Source: Bisbaumannia salifodinae
GTDB lineage: Bacteria > Pseudomonadota > Gammaproteobacteria > Pseudomonadales > Halomonadaceae
NCBI RefSeq assembly: GCF_039522585.1
Contig: NZ_BAAADR010000013.1
Reading direction: 5' to 3' (one strand)
Length of the DNA stretch: 64,000 bases
Made by a program: the position numbers and the translations under genes. Numbering within the stretch: the stretch's first letter is position 1; each line of letters opens with the position of its first letter. Below, in pieces: positions 1 to 15,999 of the stretch. The notes under the pieces are model-generated. The model was not told the DNA's origin and made no database searches. It was given only the letters and a program-made list of their open reading frames with translations.

Positions 1-85
1 CCCATGCCGAACTCAGCAGTGAAACCGCTCAGCGCCGATGGTAGTGTGGGGTCTCCCCATGCGAGAGTAGGTCATCGTCAGGCAC
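1..85 (+). rRNA. rrf: 5S ribosomal RNA, 3' part only
   Basis: The window opens inside a 5S rRNA. The stretch has the conserved bacterial 5S 3' half, with CCGAACTCAG, GCGCCGATGGTAGTGTGGGG and the CCCATGCGAGAGTAGG arm, ending near GTCATCGTCAGGC. The 5' part and the rest of the rrn operon lie upstream of the window. The exact 3' end is set by analogy to other gammaproteobacterial 5S genes, within a few bases. Confidence 0.93.
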
Positions 86-127
86 TTATTCAGAAGCCCC
101 GACCATTGGTCGGGGCTTCGTCGTTTG
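72..127 (+). repeat. 56-bp perfect repeat, copy 1 (5S tail plus terminator)
   Basis: Positions 72-127 are identical to 387-442. The repeat covers the last bases of the 5S gene (TCATCGTCAGGC) and its terminator. Confidence 0.95.
94..118 (+). terminator. rrn operon terminator hairpin
   Basis: AAGCCCCGACC and GGTCGGGGCTT form an 11-bp stem around a 3-nt loop directly after the 5S end, followed by a short pyrimidine-rich tail. An identical copy lies 315 bp downstream. Confidence 0.8.
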
Positions 128-186
128 TGGGTCTCCCATGGAGAGTAGCGGAACGCCGCCCGGATCCTCATCAGGCACTTATATCG

Positions 187-221
187 AAAAAACCCCGGGC
201 ACTCAGTGTTCGGGGTTTTTT
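187..221 (+). terminator. Rho-independent terminator, second in the array
   Basis: AAAAAACCCCG and CGGGGTTTTTT form a perfect 11-bp stem with a 13-nt loop and end in a T run. Confidence 0.85.
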
Positions 222-386
222 CATGGGCACGGGGAGACCCGCTCTTTACCTCGTGGGGCCGCTTCGCGGTCCAGCCCCTCGCCGGCTCGGGGCGTTCGAC
301 CGCCCCCGTGGCGGTGCCACGAAGGGCCGGGTGGTCTCACCCCCATGCGAGAGTATCGGAGCGCCGACCGCCGGAGCCCGGCGCGA

Positions 387-442
387 TCATCGTCAGGCAC
401 TTATTCAGAAGCCCCGACCATTGGTCGGGGCTTCGTCGTTTG
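387..442 (+). repeat. 56-bp perfect repeat, copy 2 (5S tail plus terminator)
   Basis: Identical to 72-127, and includes a second copy of the rho-independent hairpin at 409-433. It is preceded by a decayed 5S arm (CCCATGCGAGAGTATCGG near 343-360), so it looks like the remnant of a further 5S copy. Confidence 0.95.
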
Positions 443-589
443 GGGGTCTCCCATGGATCCCGCCTGTCGGGAAGCGGCGGAAACTGCCTCGGCGGGCCCG
501 AAGGGCGAGTCTCAGGATGAGACGAGTCGAGTAGCGGACGCCGCCCGCCGGAGCGCCGGCCGGATCCTCGTCAGGCACTTATTGAGAGG

Positions 590-622
590 AAACCCCAGCG
601 TCGACAGAGGCTGGGGTTTTTT
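590..622 (+). terminator. Rho-independent terminator, fourth in the array
   Basis: AAACCCCAGC pairs with GCTGGGGTTT and ends in six T residues. The loop TCGACAGAG is shared with the next hairpin at 630-660. Confidence 0.85.
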
Positions 623-629
623 CGTATTC

Positions 630-660
630 AGCCCCCGGTCTCGACAGAGGCCGGGGGCTT
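630..660 (+). terminator. Terminator-like hairpin, fifth in the array
   Basis: AGCCCCCGG pairs with CCGGGGGCT around a loop containing TCGACAGAGG, the same loop as the hairpin just upstream, so the two hairpins probably arose by duplication. The T run is short. Confidence 0.65.
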
Positions 661-781
661 GTCGTTGGGGGCTCCCATGCTCTGTGGTCGGGGCGCTGCG
701 GGAATCGCCTCGGCGGGCCCGAAGGGCGAGGCTCAGGAGGAGGGAGTCGGGCTACAGGAGATGCCACTTTGGTCGGCGTGA

Positions 782-811
782 TTCACGGGGTCGGACTCCT
801 TCCGCTAGAAT
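782..811 (+). promoter_or_regulatory. Candidate sigma-70 promoter for birA-coaX
   Basis: TTCACG at 782-787 and TAGAAT at 806-811 are separated by 18 bp and lie just upstream of the birA start. The -35 box is a moderate match. Transcription would begin only about 20 bases before the start codon. Confidence 0.45.
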
Positions 812-837
812 GAGCCTTTTGCCGCAGGGGCCTTAAG

Positions 838-1818
838 ATGACCATTGGTGACCTGATTCGCCTGATGAGCGATGGGGACTTCCATTCCGGCGAGCAGCTG
901 GGGGAGCGTCTCGGGGTGTCGCGCACGGCGGTCTGGAAGCAGCTGAAGAAGCTGGAGGCCCTGGGAATTCCCCTGGAGGCGGTCAAGGGGCTGGGCTACC
1001 GGCTGGGTGAGCCGGTGGAGCTCCTCGATGGCGCCGGGATCGTCTCGCGGCTCGACTCGCAGAGTCGCCCCGCCCTGCGGCGCCTGTTCGTCGAGGAGTC
1101 CCTGGACTCTACCAATGCCTTCCTGCGCGAGCGCTTCACTCAGGGCGCCGGGCACGGTGAGGTGTGCCTGGCGGAGAGCCAGGGGGCCGGTCGTGGGCGG
1201 CGAGGGCGGCGTTGGGTCAGTCCCTGGGGGCGTGGCCTGCTGCTCTCCCTGGGGTGGCGCTTCGAGAATGGCGTAGCGGCCCTGGAGGGGCTGAGCCTGG
1301 CCGTGGGGGTGGTGCTCGCCGACGTACTGGAGCGCGAGGGCGCGCGGGTCGCCCTGAAGTGGCCCAACGATCTATTGCTGGTCACCGAGGAGGGGCGGCG
1401 TAAGCTGGCCGGCATCCTGCTGGAGGTGCAGGGGGACCTGGAGGGGCCCTGCGAGGTGGTGATCGGCATCGGCCTGAATGTCTTCCTGCCGCAGGCGATG
1501 CGCGAGGCCGTCGATCAGCCGGTAGCGGCGGTGGCGGATCAGGTGCCGGGTATCTCACGCAATGCCCTGGCGGCGGCGCTGATCGGTGGCCTGCTGGAGT
1601 TGATGCAACGCTTCGAGGGGGAGGGCTTTGGCGCCTGGCAGGCGGCCTGGAACGCACGGCACGCCCATGCCGACCAGGAGGTGGAGGTGATTCAGGGCAG
1701 TCAGAGCTACCGGGGCATCGCCCAGGGGGTCGATGGGGCCGGGCACCTGGAGGTGCGTTGTGGCGACGAGCTGCGGCGGCTGGCCGGCGGTGAAATCAGC
1801 GTGCGTGGTCGCCCATGA
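838..1818 (+). CDS. birA: Bifunctional biotin-protein ligase / biotin operon repressor BirA
   Basis: BirA activates biotin as biotinyl-AMP and transfers it to the carrier lysine of acetyl-CoA carboxylase; members with an N-terminal winged helix also repress biotin genes. The protein has 326 residues. Residues 1-65 form the HTH part (HSGEQLGERLGVSRTAVWKQ). The ligase domain follows, with the biotin/ATP-binding GRGRRGRRW motif near residue 118 and KWPNDL near 178. Length and order match E. coli BirA (321 aa). The ATG at 838 follows a purine-rich CAGGGG. The stop overlaps the coaX start by 4 bp, so the two are probably translationally coupled. Confidence 0.95.
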   Translation: MTIGDLIRLMSDGDFHSGEQLGERLGVSRTAVWKQLKKLEALGIPLEAVKGLGYRLGEPVELLDGAGIVSRLDSQSRPALRRLFVEESLDSTNAFLRERFTQGAGHGEVCLAESQGAGRGRRGRRWVSPWGRGLLLSLGWRFENGVAALEGLSLAVGVVLADVLEREGARVALKWPNDLLLVTEEGRRKLAGILLEVQGDLEGPCEVVIGIGLNVFLPQAMREAVDQPVAAVADQVPGISRNALAAALIGGLLELMQRFEGEGFGAWQAAWNARHAHADQEVEVIQGSQSYRGIAQGVDGAGHLEVRCGDELRRLAGGEISVRGRP

Positions 1819-2654
1819 TTCTCGATCTGGATATCGGCAATACCCTCTCCAAGTGGCGGCTCAAGGATACCCTGAGCAGCGAGATCCGTTCCCGTGGGGC
1901 GCTCTGGACCCGGGAGGAGTGGCGTCCCGGCTCCGATATCCCCGACCTGGACGTGGTGCAGTCGGTGCGCATCTCCAGCGTGGCGCGCAAGGCGGTGCTG
2001 GAAGAGACGGTGGCGCTGCTGCGGCGCCGGGTGGTGTCGGTCTATGTGGCACGCTCCACCGCCGAGGCCCTGGGGGTGACCAACGGCTACGAGGAGCCGG
2101 GGCGCCTGGGGGTGGATCGCTGGCTGGGCACCCTGGCCGGGTATCAGTTGGCCGGAGGCTGCTGTGCGGTGGATTGCGGCAGCGCCATCACCGTGGATTT
2201 CGTGCTGCCGGGGGGGCGTCACCTCGGCGGCTATATCCTCCCGGGCCTGCGGCTGATGAAGGAGAGTCTCAAGCTGGGGACCCGCAACGTGGCCATCGAC
2301 CCGGACAGCGAGGCGGATGAGCTGCTGGCTCCCGGCAAGAATACCGTGGAGGCGGTCAATCACGGCATCTATATGGCCGCGGTAAGCGCCGTCAATCGCC
2401 TCTATGCCGAGGTCTGTGACCGGGAGGGGGTGGCGCTGCCGCTATTGCTGACCGGCGGCGATGCGCGGGTGGTCTCCCGGGGGCTGCGGGTGCCCCATGC
2501 GGTCTGGCCCGATATGGTCTACGGCGGCCTGGAGGCCTGTTTTCCGCTGACCGCGGCGGAGCGGGCGGGGCGCCTGTCGGGGGCGCCGCGGGTGCCGGTG
2601 CCCGCGGCGCTGGAAAAGATTCGTGCAGGACTTGCATTCTCCACCCTGCTTTGA
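1815..2654 (+). CDS. coaX: Type III pantothenate kinase CoaX
   Basis: CoaX phosphorylates pantothenate in the first step of coenzyme A synthesis and belongs to the ASKHA kinase fold. The 279-residue product begins MILDLDIGNT (phosphate-binding DxGNT). It also has GVDRW near residue 97 and DCGSAITVDF near 120, the conserved type III signatures. The length is slightly above the usual 245-265. Its ATG overlaps the birA stop (ATGA). The birA-coaX order is common in gammaproteobacteria. The gene is followed by 80 bp and then the tRNA promoter. Confidence 0.93.
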   Translation: MILDLDIGNTLSKWRLKDTLSSEIRSRGALWTREEWRPGSDIPDLDVVQSVRISSVARKAVLEETVALLRRRVVSVYVARSTAEALGVTNGYEEPGRLGVDRWLGTLAGYQLAGGCCAVDCGSAITVDFVLPGGRHLGGYILPGLRLMKESLKLGTRNVAIDPDSEADELLAPGKNTVEAVNHGIYMAAVSAVNRLYAEVCDREGVALPLLLTGGDARVVSRGLRVPHAVWPDMVYGGLEACFPLTAAERAGRLSGAPRVPVPAALEKIRAGLAFSTLL

Positions 2655-2734
2655 CACAATGCGCCGCGTTCCAGGGCAACACATCCCCCTCGCCAAGCGC
2701 TGATGGATGATGCCAAGCCACTGAAAGATAAGGC

Positions 2735-2762
2735 TTGACATGGTTGCTGAGGCGGGTAGAAT
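2735..2762 (+). promoter_or_regulatory. Sigma-70 promoter of the tRNA-Tyr/Gly/Thr cluster
   Basis: A consensus TTGACA (2735-2740) is followed after 16 bp by TAGAAT (2757-2762), 12 bases upstream of tRNA-Tyr. Confidence 0.8.
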
Positions 2763-2774
2763 GCTTCGCCAGCT

Positions 2775-2858
<84 letters not shown>

Positions 2859-2903
2859 GATTTAGCCGCCCGGTCAAGGCGGGGCGGTAGTAAGAGTGGG
2901 TAG

Positions 2904-2977
<74 letters not shown>

Positions 2978-2989
2978 GGTAAGGTTTGC

Positions 2990-3064
2990 GCTCATGTAGC
3001 TCAGGGGTAGAGCACACCCTTGGTAAGGGTGAGGTCGACGGTTCAAATCCGTCCATGAGCTCCA
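2990..3064 (+). tRNA. tRNA-Thr (GGT)
   Basis: 75 nt. The acceptor GCTCATG pairs with CATGAGC, the anticodon GGT is at 3022-3024 and CCA is encoded. It lies 12 bp after tRNA-Gly and so is probably part of the same transcript. Confidence 0.97.
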
Positions 3065-3068
3065 CTTT

Positions 3069-3098
3069 GAAAAGGCGAGTCGAATGGCTCGCCTTTTC
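3069..3098 (+). terminator. Terminator after the tRNA cluster
   Basis: GAAAAGGCGAG pairs perfectly with CTCGCCTTTTC around an 8-nt loop and ends in a T-rich tail. It closes the tRNA transcript where a tuf gene follows in many relatives. Confidence 0.85.
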
Positions 3099-3138
3099 TC
3101 TTTGTGTCGAGGGTGTCCTCGGCATTGCGCGAATAGGG

Positions 3139-3167
3139 TTGCCAGGCGGTTGCTTTTCCGCTACCAT
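3139..3167 (+). promoter_or_regulatory. Candidate promoter for tRNA-Trp-secE-nusG
   Basis: TTGCCA (3139-3144) and TACCAT (3162-3167) are 17 bp apart and lie 59 bp upstream of tRNA-Trp, between the terminator and the tRNA. The -10 box is a weak match. Confidence 0.4.
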
Positions 3168-3226
3168 GGCGCCCGCTGTGTCCTGAGTGTCCCGCAAAGG
3201 GTGGCGAAGGCGCAGGGTGTTGATAC

Positions 3227-3302
<76 letters not shown>

Positions 3303-3375
3303 GTCTTCCCCAGGCTGGCTTACCTCAAGACAGATTTCACGTTACGATCGCTGCACCCTGAGGAGTCACGTTTTC

Positions 3376-3744
3376 ATGAAACATAACGCCGAGGTGCAGG
3401 AGTCGCGCCACGACGGGCTCAAGTGGGCGGCTGTCGTCGCGCTGCTGGTCGTTGCCGTCGTTGGTAATTCCTATTTTGCCGATCAGGCGCTGCTCTATCG
3501 CGCCCTGGGTGTGGTGGTGCTGGGCGCTGCCGCTGCGGCGATCGCCCTGACGACCACCAAGGGTCGCGACCTCGCCGAGCTGGCCAAGAATGCGAAGAAA
3601 GAGATTCAGCGCGTCGTCTGGCCGACCCGTCCCGAGACCGTACAGACCACCGCCATCGTGCTGGTGGCCGTGCTGGTGGTGGGCCTGATGCTGTGGCTGA
3701 TCGATACCCTTCTTGGCTGGGCAATGTCCGGCGTCATCGGTTAG
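3376..3744 (+). CDS. secE: Preprotein translocase subunit SecE
   Basis: SecE is the small clamp subunit of the inner-membrane SecYEG channel and binds the SecY halves. The 122-residue product has three predicted membrane segments (about 15-35, 41-60 and 92-115), as in the long gammaproteobacterial SecE. The conserved cytoplasmic hinge KKEIQRVVWPTRPE precedes the last segment. The ATG at 3376 is preceded by GAGGAG. An in-frame start further upstream would read through tRNA-Trp and is rejected. nusG follows after 8 bp. Confidence 0.95.
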   Translation: MKHNAEVQESRHDGLKWAAVVALLVVAVVGNSYFADQALLYRALGVVVLGAAAAAIALTTTKGRDLAELAKNAKKEIQRVVWPTRPETVQTTAIVLVAVLVVGLMLWLIDTLLGWAMSGVIG

Positions 3745-3752
3745 GAGTTTCC

Positions 3753-4286
3753 ATGTCCAAGCGTTGGTATGTCGTCCACGCCTATTCCGGCTTCGAGAAG
3801 CACGTCATGCGCTCGCTCAAGGAGCGTGTGAAGCTGTATGGCATGGAGGAGGGCTTCGGCGAGATCCTCGTGCCTACCGAAGAAGTCGTCGAGATGCGTG
3901 ACGGCAAGCGCCGCAAGAGCGAGCGCAAGTTCTATCCTGGCTATGTGCTGGTCGAGATGGAAATGAATGACGCGACATGGCACCTGGTCAACGAGACGCC
4001 GCGGGTCATGGGCTTTATCGGCGGCACCAAGGAGAAGCCGGCGCCGATCACCCAGAAGGAGGCGGATGCCATCCTGCGCCGCGTCCAGGACGGTACCGAC
4101 AAGCCGCGCCCCAAGACCATGTTCGAGCCGGGTCAGTCCGTGCGCGTTGTCGATGGCCCCTTCGCCGACTTCAATGGCGTGGTCGAAGAGGTCAATTACG
4201 ACAAGAGTCGCCTCCAGGTCAGCGTGCTGATCTTCGGTCGCGCGACCCCTGTCGAACTCGAGTTTTCCCAGGTCGAGAAAGAGTAA
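3753..4286 (+). CDS. nusG: Transcription termination/antitermination factor NusG
   Basis: NusG binds RNA polymerase through its N-terminal domain and Rho or ribosomal protein S10 through its C-terminal KOW domain, linking transcription to translation or termination. The 177-residue product begins MSKRWYVVHAYSGFEKHV. The KOW domain is seen at about 125-177 (EPGQSVRVVDGPFADFNG). The length is near that of E. coli NusG (181). The start is chosen at the ATG behind TTAGGAG, 9 bases after the secE stop. Confidence 0.96.
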   Translation: MSKRWYVVHAYSGFEKHVMRSLKERVKLYGMEEGFGEILVPTEEVVEMRDGKRRKSERKFYPGYVLVEMEMNDATWHLVNETPRVMGFIGGTKEKPAPITQKEADAILRRVQDGTDKPRPKTMFEPGQSVRVVDGPFADFNGVVEEVNYDKSRLQVSVLIFGRATPVELEFSQVEKE

Positions 4287-4381
4287 CGCTCGGCCTCAGT
4301 CGTATTTAGTCGTATCGCGAGCCGCCCGGCGGCTCATCAATCGGGGAGCCGCAAGGCGCTACTACCCAACTGGAGTCCATC

Positions 4382-4813
4382 ATGGCCAAGAAAGTACAGG
4401 CTTACATCAAGCTGCAGGTCGCAGCTGGTAAGGCCAATCCCAGCCCCCCCGTCGGCCCGGCCCTGGGTCAGCACGGTGTGAACATCATGGAGTTCTGTAA
4501 GGCGTTCAACGCCGCGACCCAGGACATCGAGCCGGGCCTGCCCACTCCCGTGGTGATCACCGTCTACTCCGACCGTAGCTTCACCTTCGTCACCAAGACC
4601 CCGCCTGCTGCCGTGCTGCTGAAGAAAGCCGCTGGCATCAAGTCCGGTTCCGGTGAGCCGAACAAGAAGAAGGTCGGTACCGTGACCCGCGAACAGCTGG
4701 AAGAGATCGCCAAGACCAAGGAGCCGGATCTGACGGCCGCCGATCTCGACGCCGCTGTGCGTACCATTGCCGGTAGCGCCCGCAGCATGGGCCTGAACGT
4801 GGAGGGTCTCTGA
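4382..4813 (+). CDS. rplK: 50S ribosomal protein L11
   Basis: L11 forms the base of the L7/L12 stalk, contacts the GTPase-associated region of 23S rRNA and is needed for RelA activation. The 143-residue product has the N-terminal signature PSPPVGPALGQHGVNI and a C-terminal rRNA-binding part rich in Lys. It is the first gene of the rplKA pair. The 95-bp leader upstream would be the expected site of L1 autoregulation, although no structure was worked out here. Confidence 0.97.
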   Translation: MAKKVQAYIKLQVAAGKANPSPPVGPALGQHGVNIMEFCKAFNAATQDIEPGLPTPVVITVYSDRSFTFVTKTPPAAVLLKKAAGIKSGSGEPNKKKVGTVTREQLEEIAKTKEPDLTAADLDAAVRTIAGSARSMGLNVEGL

Positions 4814-4815
4814 TC

Positions 4816-5508
4816 ATGGCTAAACTGTCCAAGCGCGCCCAGCTGATCAACGAAAAGGTCGACTCCACCAAGGTCTACTCCCTGGAAGAGGCCGTGGCCC
4901 TGCTCGCCGAGCTGTCCACCGTCAAGTTCAAGGAGTCCCTGGACGTCGCCATCAATCTGGGCGTCGATCCGCGCAAATCCGACCAGGTCGTGCGTGGCGC
5001 CACCGTCATGCCCAATGGTACCGGTAAAGACGTGCGTGTCGCCGTCTTCACCCAGGGTGCCAACGCCGATGCCGCCAAGGAAGCCGGTGCCGATATCGTT
5101 GGCATGGACGAGCTGGCCGAGCAGGTCAAGAAGGGTCAGCTCGACTTCGACGTGGTCATCGCCTCGCCGGACGCCATGCGCGTCGTCGGTCAGCTGGGCC
5201 AGATCCTCGGTCCGCGTGGCCTGATGCCGAACCCCAAGGTCGGCACCGTGACCCCGGACGTGGCCACCGCCGTCAAGAACGCCAAGGCCGGTCAGGTGCG
5301 TTTCCGTACCGACAAGAACGGTATCATCCACACCACCCTGGGCAAGGTCGATTTCGACGCCACCGCCATCCAGGGCAACCTGGAAGCGCTGGTCGCCGAC
5401 CTGAAGCGGCTCAAGCCGAGCACTTCCAAGGGTGTGTATTTCAAGAAGATGACCCTGTCCACCACCATGGGCCCGGGCATCACCGTCGATCACTCCGCGC
5501 TGGTGTGA
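4816..5508 (+). CDS. rplA: 50S ribosomal protein L1
   Basis: L1 builds the mobile L1 stalk at the ribosomal E site and, in E. coli, represses its own mRNA. The 230-residue product carries the family motifs MPNGTGKDVRVAVF and LGPRGLMPNPKVGTVT. It starts 2 bp after the rplK stop, consistent with translational coupling. A 259-bp gap with the L10 leader follows. Confidence 0.97.
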   Translation: MAKLSKRAQLINEKVDSTKVYSLEEAVALLAELSTVKFKESLDVAINLGVDPRKSDQVVRGATVMPNGTGKDVRVAVFTQGANADAAKEAGADIVGMDELAEQVKKGQLDFDVVIASPDAMRVVGQLGQILGPRGLMPNPKVGTVTPDVATAVKNAKAGQVRFRTDKNGIIHTTLGKVDFDATAIQGNLEALVADLKRLKPSTSKGVYFKKMTLSTTMGPGITVDHSALV

Positions 5509-5767
5509 TCGCCGACAGGCAAGAACTTTGCGGTCCCCGTGCGCGGATTCAAGACGCCGGGCGGGGCACCGTCAAAGACCGCAGGCGCCGTCCACTCCGG
5601 TAGGCGGCTTAATCTTCCCTCCGGGATGCCTGCGCAGATGGTGTGGCCGCCAGTCCGCTGGTGTGCACCATCGCCCAAGACCTCCGCGCCAACAGGCGCG
5701 GGGGAGATGGTAACCCCCGGGATGCGATGCCCGCATCGCAGATTCCCGGCACGAAGGAGTGAACACA
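5509..5767 (+). promoter_or_regulatory. Leader region of rplJL (probable L10 leader)
   Basis: A 259-bp gene-free stretch separates rplA from rplJ. It holds several short inverted repeats, including GGGATGCGATGCCCGCATCGC near 5718-5739. Position and length match the L10 leader of proteobacteria, where L10-L12 binds and represses rplJL translation. The assignment is by position; the L10-binding fold was not derived in detail. Confidence 0.5.
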
Positions 5768-6271
5768 GTGGCACTAGCTCTCGAAGGCAAGAAGGCAATC
5801 GTTGCCGAGGTCAGTGAAGCCGCCAAGGATGCTCTCTCCGTCGTCGTTGCCGATTCTCGTGGCGTCGCGGTCAGCAAGATGACCGACCTGCGCAAGCAGG
5901 CCCGCGAGAATGGCGTGCAGATCCGTGTTGTCCGCAACACCCTGGCACGTCGCGCCCTGAACGGTACTCCCTGGGAGTGCCTGAACGACAGCTTCGTGGG
6001 CCCGACCCTGCTGGCTTTCTCCACCGAGCACCCGGGCGCCGCCGCCCGTCTGTTCAAGGAGTTCGCCAAAGCGGAGAAGAGCTTCGAAGTCAAGGCGCTG
6101 GCCTACGAAGGCGAGCTGATCCCGGCTGCCGATATCGACCGTCTGGCGACCCTGCCGACGTACGATGAAGCGATCGCCAAGCTGATGTCGGTGATGAAGG
6201 AAGCTTCCGCCGGCAAACTGGTCCGCACCCTGGCTGCACTGCGTGACCAGAAGCAGGAAGCGGCCGCCTAA
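5768..6271 (+). CDS. rplJ: 50S ribosomal protein L10
   Basis: L10 anchors the L7/L12 dimers to the ribosome through its C-terminal helix. The 167-residue product begins MALALEGKKAIVAEV, like E. coli L10 (165 aa). The GTG at 5768 is chosen because AAGGAG (5754-5759) lies 8 bases upstream and the resulting N-terminus matches the family; a GTG at 5759 overlaps this ribosome-binding site. The C-terminal EASAGKLVRTLAALRDQK is the L12-binding helix. Confidence 0.96.
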   Translation: MALALEGKKAIVAEVSEAAKDALSVVVADSRGVAVSKMTDLRKQARENGVQIRVVRNTLARRALNGTPWECLNDSFVGPTLLAFSTEHPGAAARLFKEFAKAEKSFEVKALAYEGELIPAADIDRLATLPTYDEAIAKLMSVMKEASAGKLVRTLAALRDQKQEAAA

Positions 6272-6364
6272 GGCGTCCCTTTCGGCCGATACGCGACTTA
6301 TACTGAACCCTCGAGTCCTCGGACCTTTTGGTACGGGATTCCCGCAAAGTCTAGGAATTTGACA

Positions 6365-6736
6365 ATGGCACTGACCAAAGAAGACATCATCAACGCCGTC
6401 GCCGACATGTCCGTGATGGAAGTCGTCGATCTGATCGAAGCGATGGAAGAGAAGTTCGGCGTTTCCGCCGCTGCCGCCGTCGTTGCCGGCCCGGCCGGTG
6501 GCGAAGCCGCCGCCGCCGAAGAGCAGACCGAGTTCGACCTGGTGCTGACCTCTGCCGGCGAGAAGAAAGTCAACGTGATCAAGGTCGTTCGCGAGATCAC
6601 TGGCCTGGGCCTGAAGGAAGCCAAGGGTGCCGTCGACGGCGCACCGGCGACCATCAAGGAAGCCCTGTCCAAGGACGACGCCGAAGCGGCCAAGGCGAAG
6701 CTGGAAGAAGCCGGCGCTTCCGTGGAACTCAAGTAA
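6365..6736 (+). CDS. rplL: 50S ribosomal protein L7/L12
   Basis: L7/L12 is the multicopy stalk protein that recruits translation factors. The 123-residue product has the N-terminal dimerisation part (MALTKEDIINAVADM), an Ala/Gly-rich hinge at about 37-52 and the factor-binding C-terminal domain (GLGLKEAKGAVDGAP). The ATG at 6365 follows AGGA at 6353-6356. It is cotranscribed with rplJ, with rpoB after a hairpin. Confidence 0.97.
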   Translation: MALTKEDIINAVADMSVMEVVDLIEAMEEKFGVSAAAAVVAGPAGGEAAAAEEQTEFDLVLTSAGEKKVNVIKVVREITGLGLKEAKGAVDGAPATIKEALSKDDAEAAKAKLEEAGASVELK

Positions 6737-6777
6737 GTTCTTGATTTCCATGGCTTCACGCGCTGCGTAAGCTTCCA

Positions 6778-6812
6778 CGGCTGGTGGCGGGTCACCCGCT
6801 GCCGGCCTTTTT
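6778..6812 (+). terminator. Attenuator hairpin between rplL and rpoB
   Basis: GGCTGGTGGCGGGT and ACCCGCTGCCGGCC form a long, slightly mismatched stem followed by TTTTT. Its position matches the partial terminator of E. coli that lowers rpoBC relative to rplJL. Readthrough is required, because no other strong promoter was recognised before rpoB. Confidence 0.75.
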
Positions 6813-6972
6813 CTGTTGTCACTAGCCGGCCGCCGCTCTGCCGCCGCCGCTAGCCGAATTCCGACGGCGAGCCCTCCTCCGGGGGCTTGCCGTCAACGCC
6901 TGACGGAGCCGCTACCGTCGGGTGGCGCCGATTCGCATCGGTCACCCATGGTGAACAAGCTGGGGAATACAG

Positions 6973-11052
<4,080 letters not shown>

Positions 11053-11143
11053 GCGGCCTCGCCGCTAGCCAAGCGCTTCACAGAATGACGGTCCGCGGGG
11101 GCTCCGGCCCCCGCCCATGACAACTCCGCAACGGAGCCGACCC

Positions 11144-15364
<4,221 letters not shown>

Positions 15365-15369
15365 GGTCT

Positions 15370-15404
15370 CGAGGCCACCGCTTCCCTGTCGGGGGCGGTG
15401 GTCT
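15370..15404 (+). terminator. Hairpin after rpoC
   Basis: AGGCCACCGC pairs, with one mismatch, with GGCGGTGGTCT around a loop of about 14 nt. It is a weak terminator-like structure without a clear T run, and overlaps the candidate -35 box of the rpsL promoter. Confidence 0.4.
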
Positions 15405-15433
15405 TGACGGGCCTCGCCGGGAAACAGTAGAAT
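15404..15433 (+). promoter_or_regulatory. Candidate promoter of the str operon
   Basis: TTGACG (15404-15409) and TAGAAT (15428-15433) are 18 bp apart, 79 bp upstream of rpsL. Confidence 0.65.
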
Positions 15434-15512
15434 TCGCAGCCTTTAATAGTGGGGTGGGTGCGCCCGTGCCACTATTGAAAGGCAAGGCAACCATTGGAGT
15501 CAGCTACAGACT

Positions 15513-15887
15513 ATGGCAACGATCAATCAGCTCGTGCGCAAGCCGCGCAAGCGCCCTGTCGCCAAGAGCGACGTGCCGGCGCTTCAGGCCTGCCCGCAGA
15601 AGCGCGGCGTCTGCACCCGCGTCTACACCACCACCCCGAAGAAGCCGAACTCGGCCCTGCGTAAGGTCTGCCGTGTGCGCCTGACCAACGGCTACGAGGT
15701 CACTTCCTACATCGGCGGTGAAGGCCACAACCTTCAGGAGCACTCCGTGGTCCTGATCCGTGGCGGCCGTGTCAAGGATTTGCCGGGTGTGCGTTATCAC
15801 ACCGTGCGCGGCGCCCTGGACACTTCCGGCGTGCAGAACCGTAAGCAGGGCCGTTCCAAGTACGGCGCCAAGCGTCCCAAGGCCTAA
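15513..15887 (+). CDS. rpsL: 30S ribosomal protein S12
   Basis: S12 sits at the decoding centre and checks codon-anticodon fit. The 124-residue product contains TTTPKKPNSALRKVCRVRL, with wild-type-like lysines at the position of E. coli Lys42, and RGGRVKDLPGVRYH around Lys87; no streptomycin-resistance change is seen. First gene of the str operon (rpsL, rpsG, fusA, tuf). Confidence 0.97.
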   Translation: MATINQLVRKPRKRPVAKSDVPALQACPQKRGVCTRVYTTTPKKPNSALRKVCRVRLTNGYEVTSYIGGEGHNLQEHSVVLIRGGRVKDLPGVRYHTVRGALDTSGVQNRKQGRSKYGAKRPKA

Positions 15888-15999
15888 GGCCGGACGCCGT
15901 TTTCACCCGAATTGCATTGGTCTGATAAGAGTAAGGTCGAGCGTCGCCCAGGGCGCCAGTCTCGGGTTTACCTGAAGGACCCCTTAACGAGGGCTTATC

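Larger units (their letters stand above)
128..760 (+). repeat. Array of degenerate 5S 3' ends and terminators
   Basis: This stretch between the 5S gene and birA holds no convincing gene. It consists of imperfect repeats of a unit starting GGGTCTCCCATG, with a GAGAGTAG-like remnant, then TCAGGCACTTAT and a terminator. Units are seen at about 129-221, 331-442 and 441-622, with a weaker one from about 661. A second shared segment, GCCTCGGCGGGCCCGAAGGG, occurs near 486 and 708. Small reading frames across it are shadows of the repeats. Confidence 0.75.

Noticed and set aside
4..836. Small open frames across the 5S tail array
   Set aside because: They lie over rRNA and terminator hairpins and translate the repeats.
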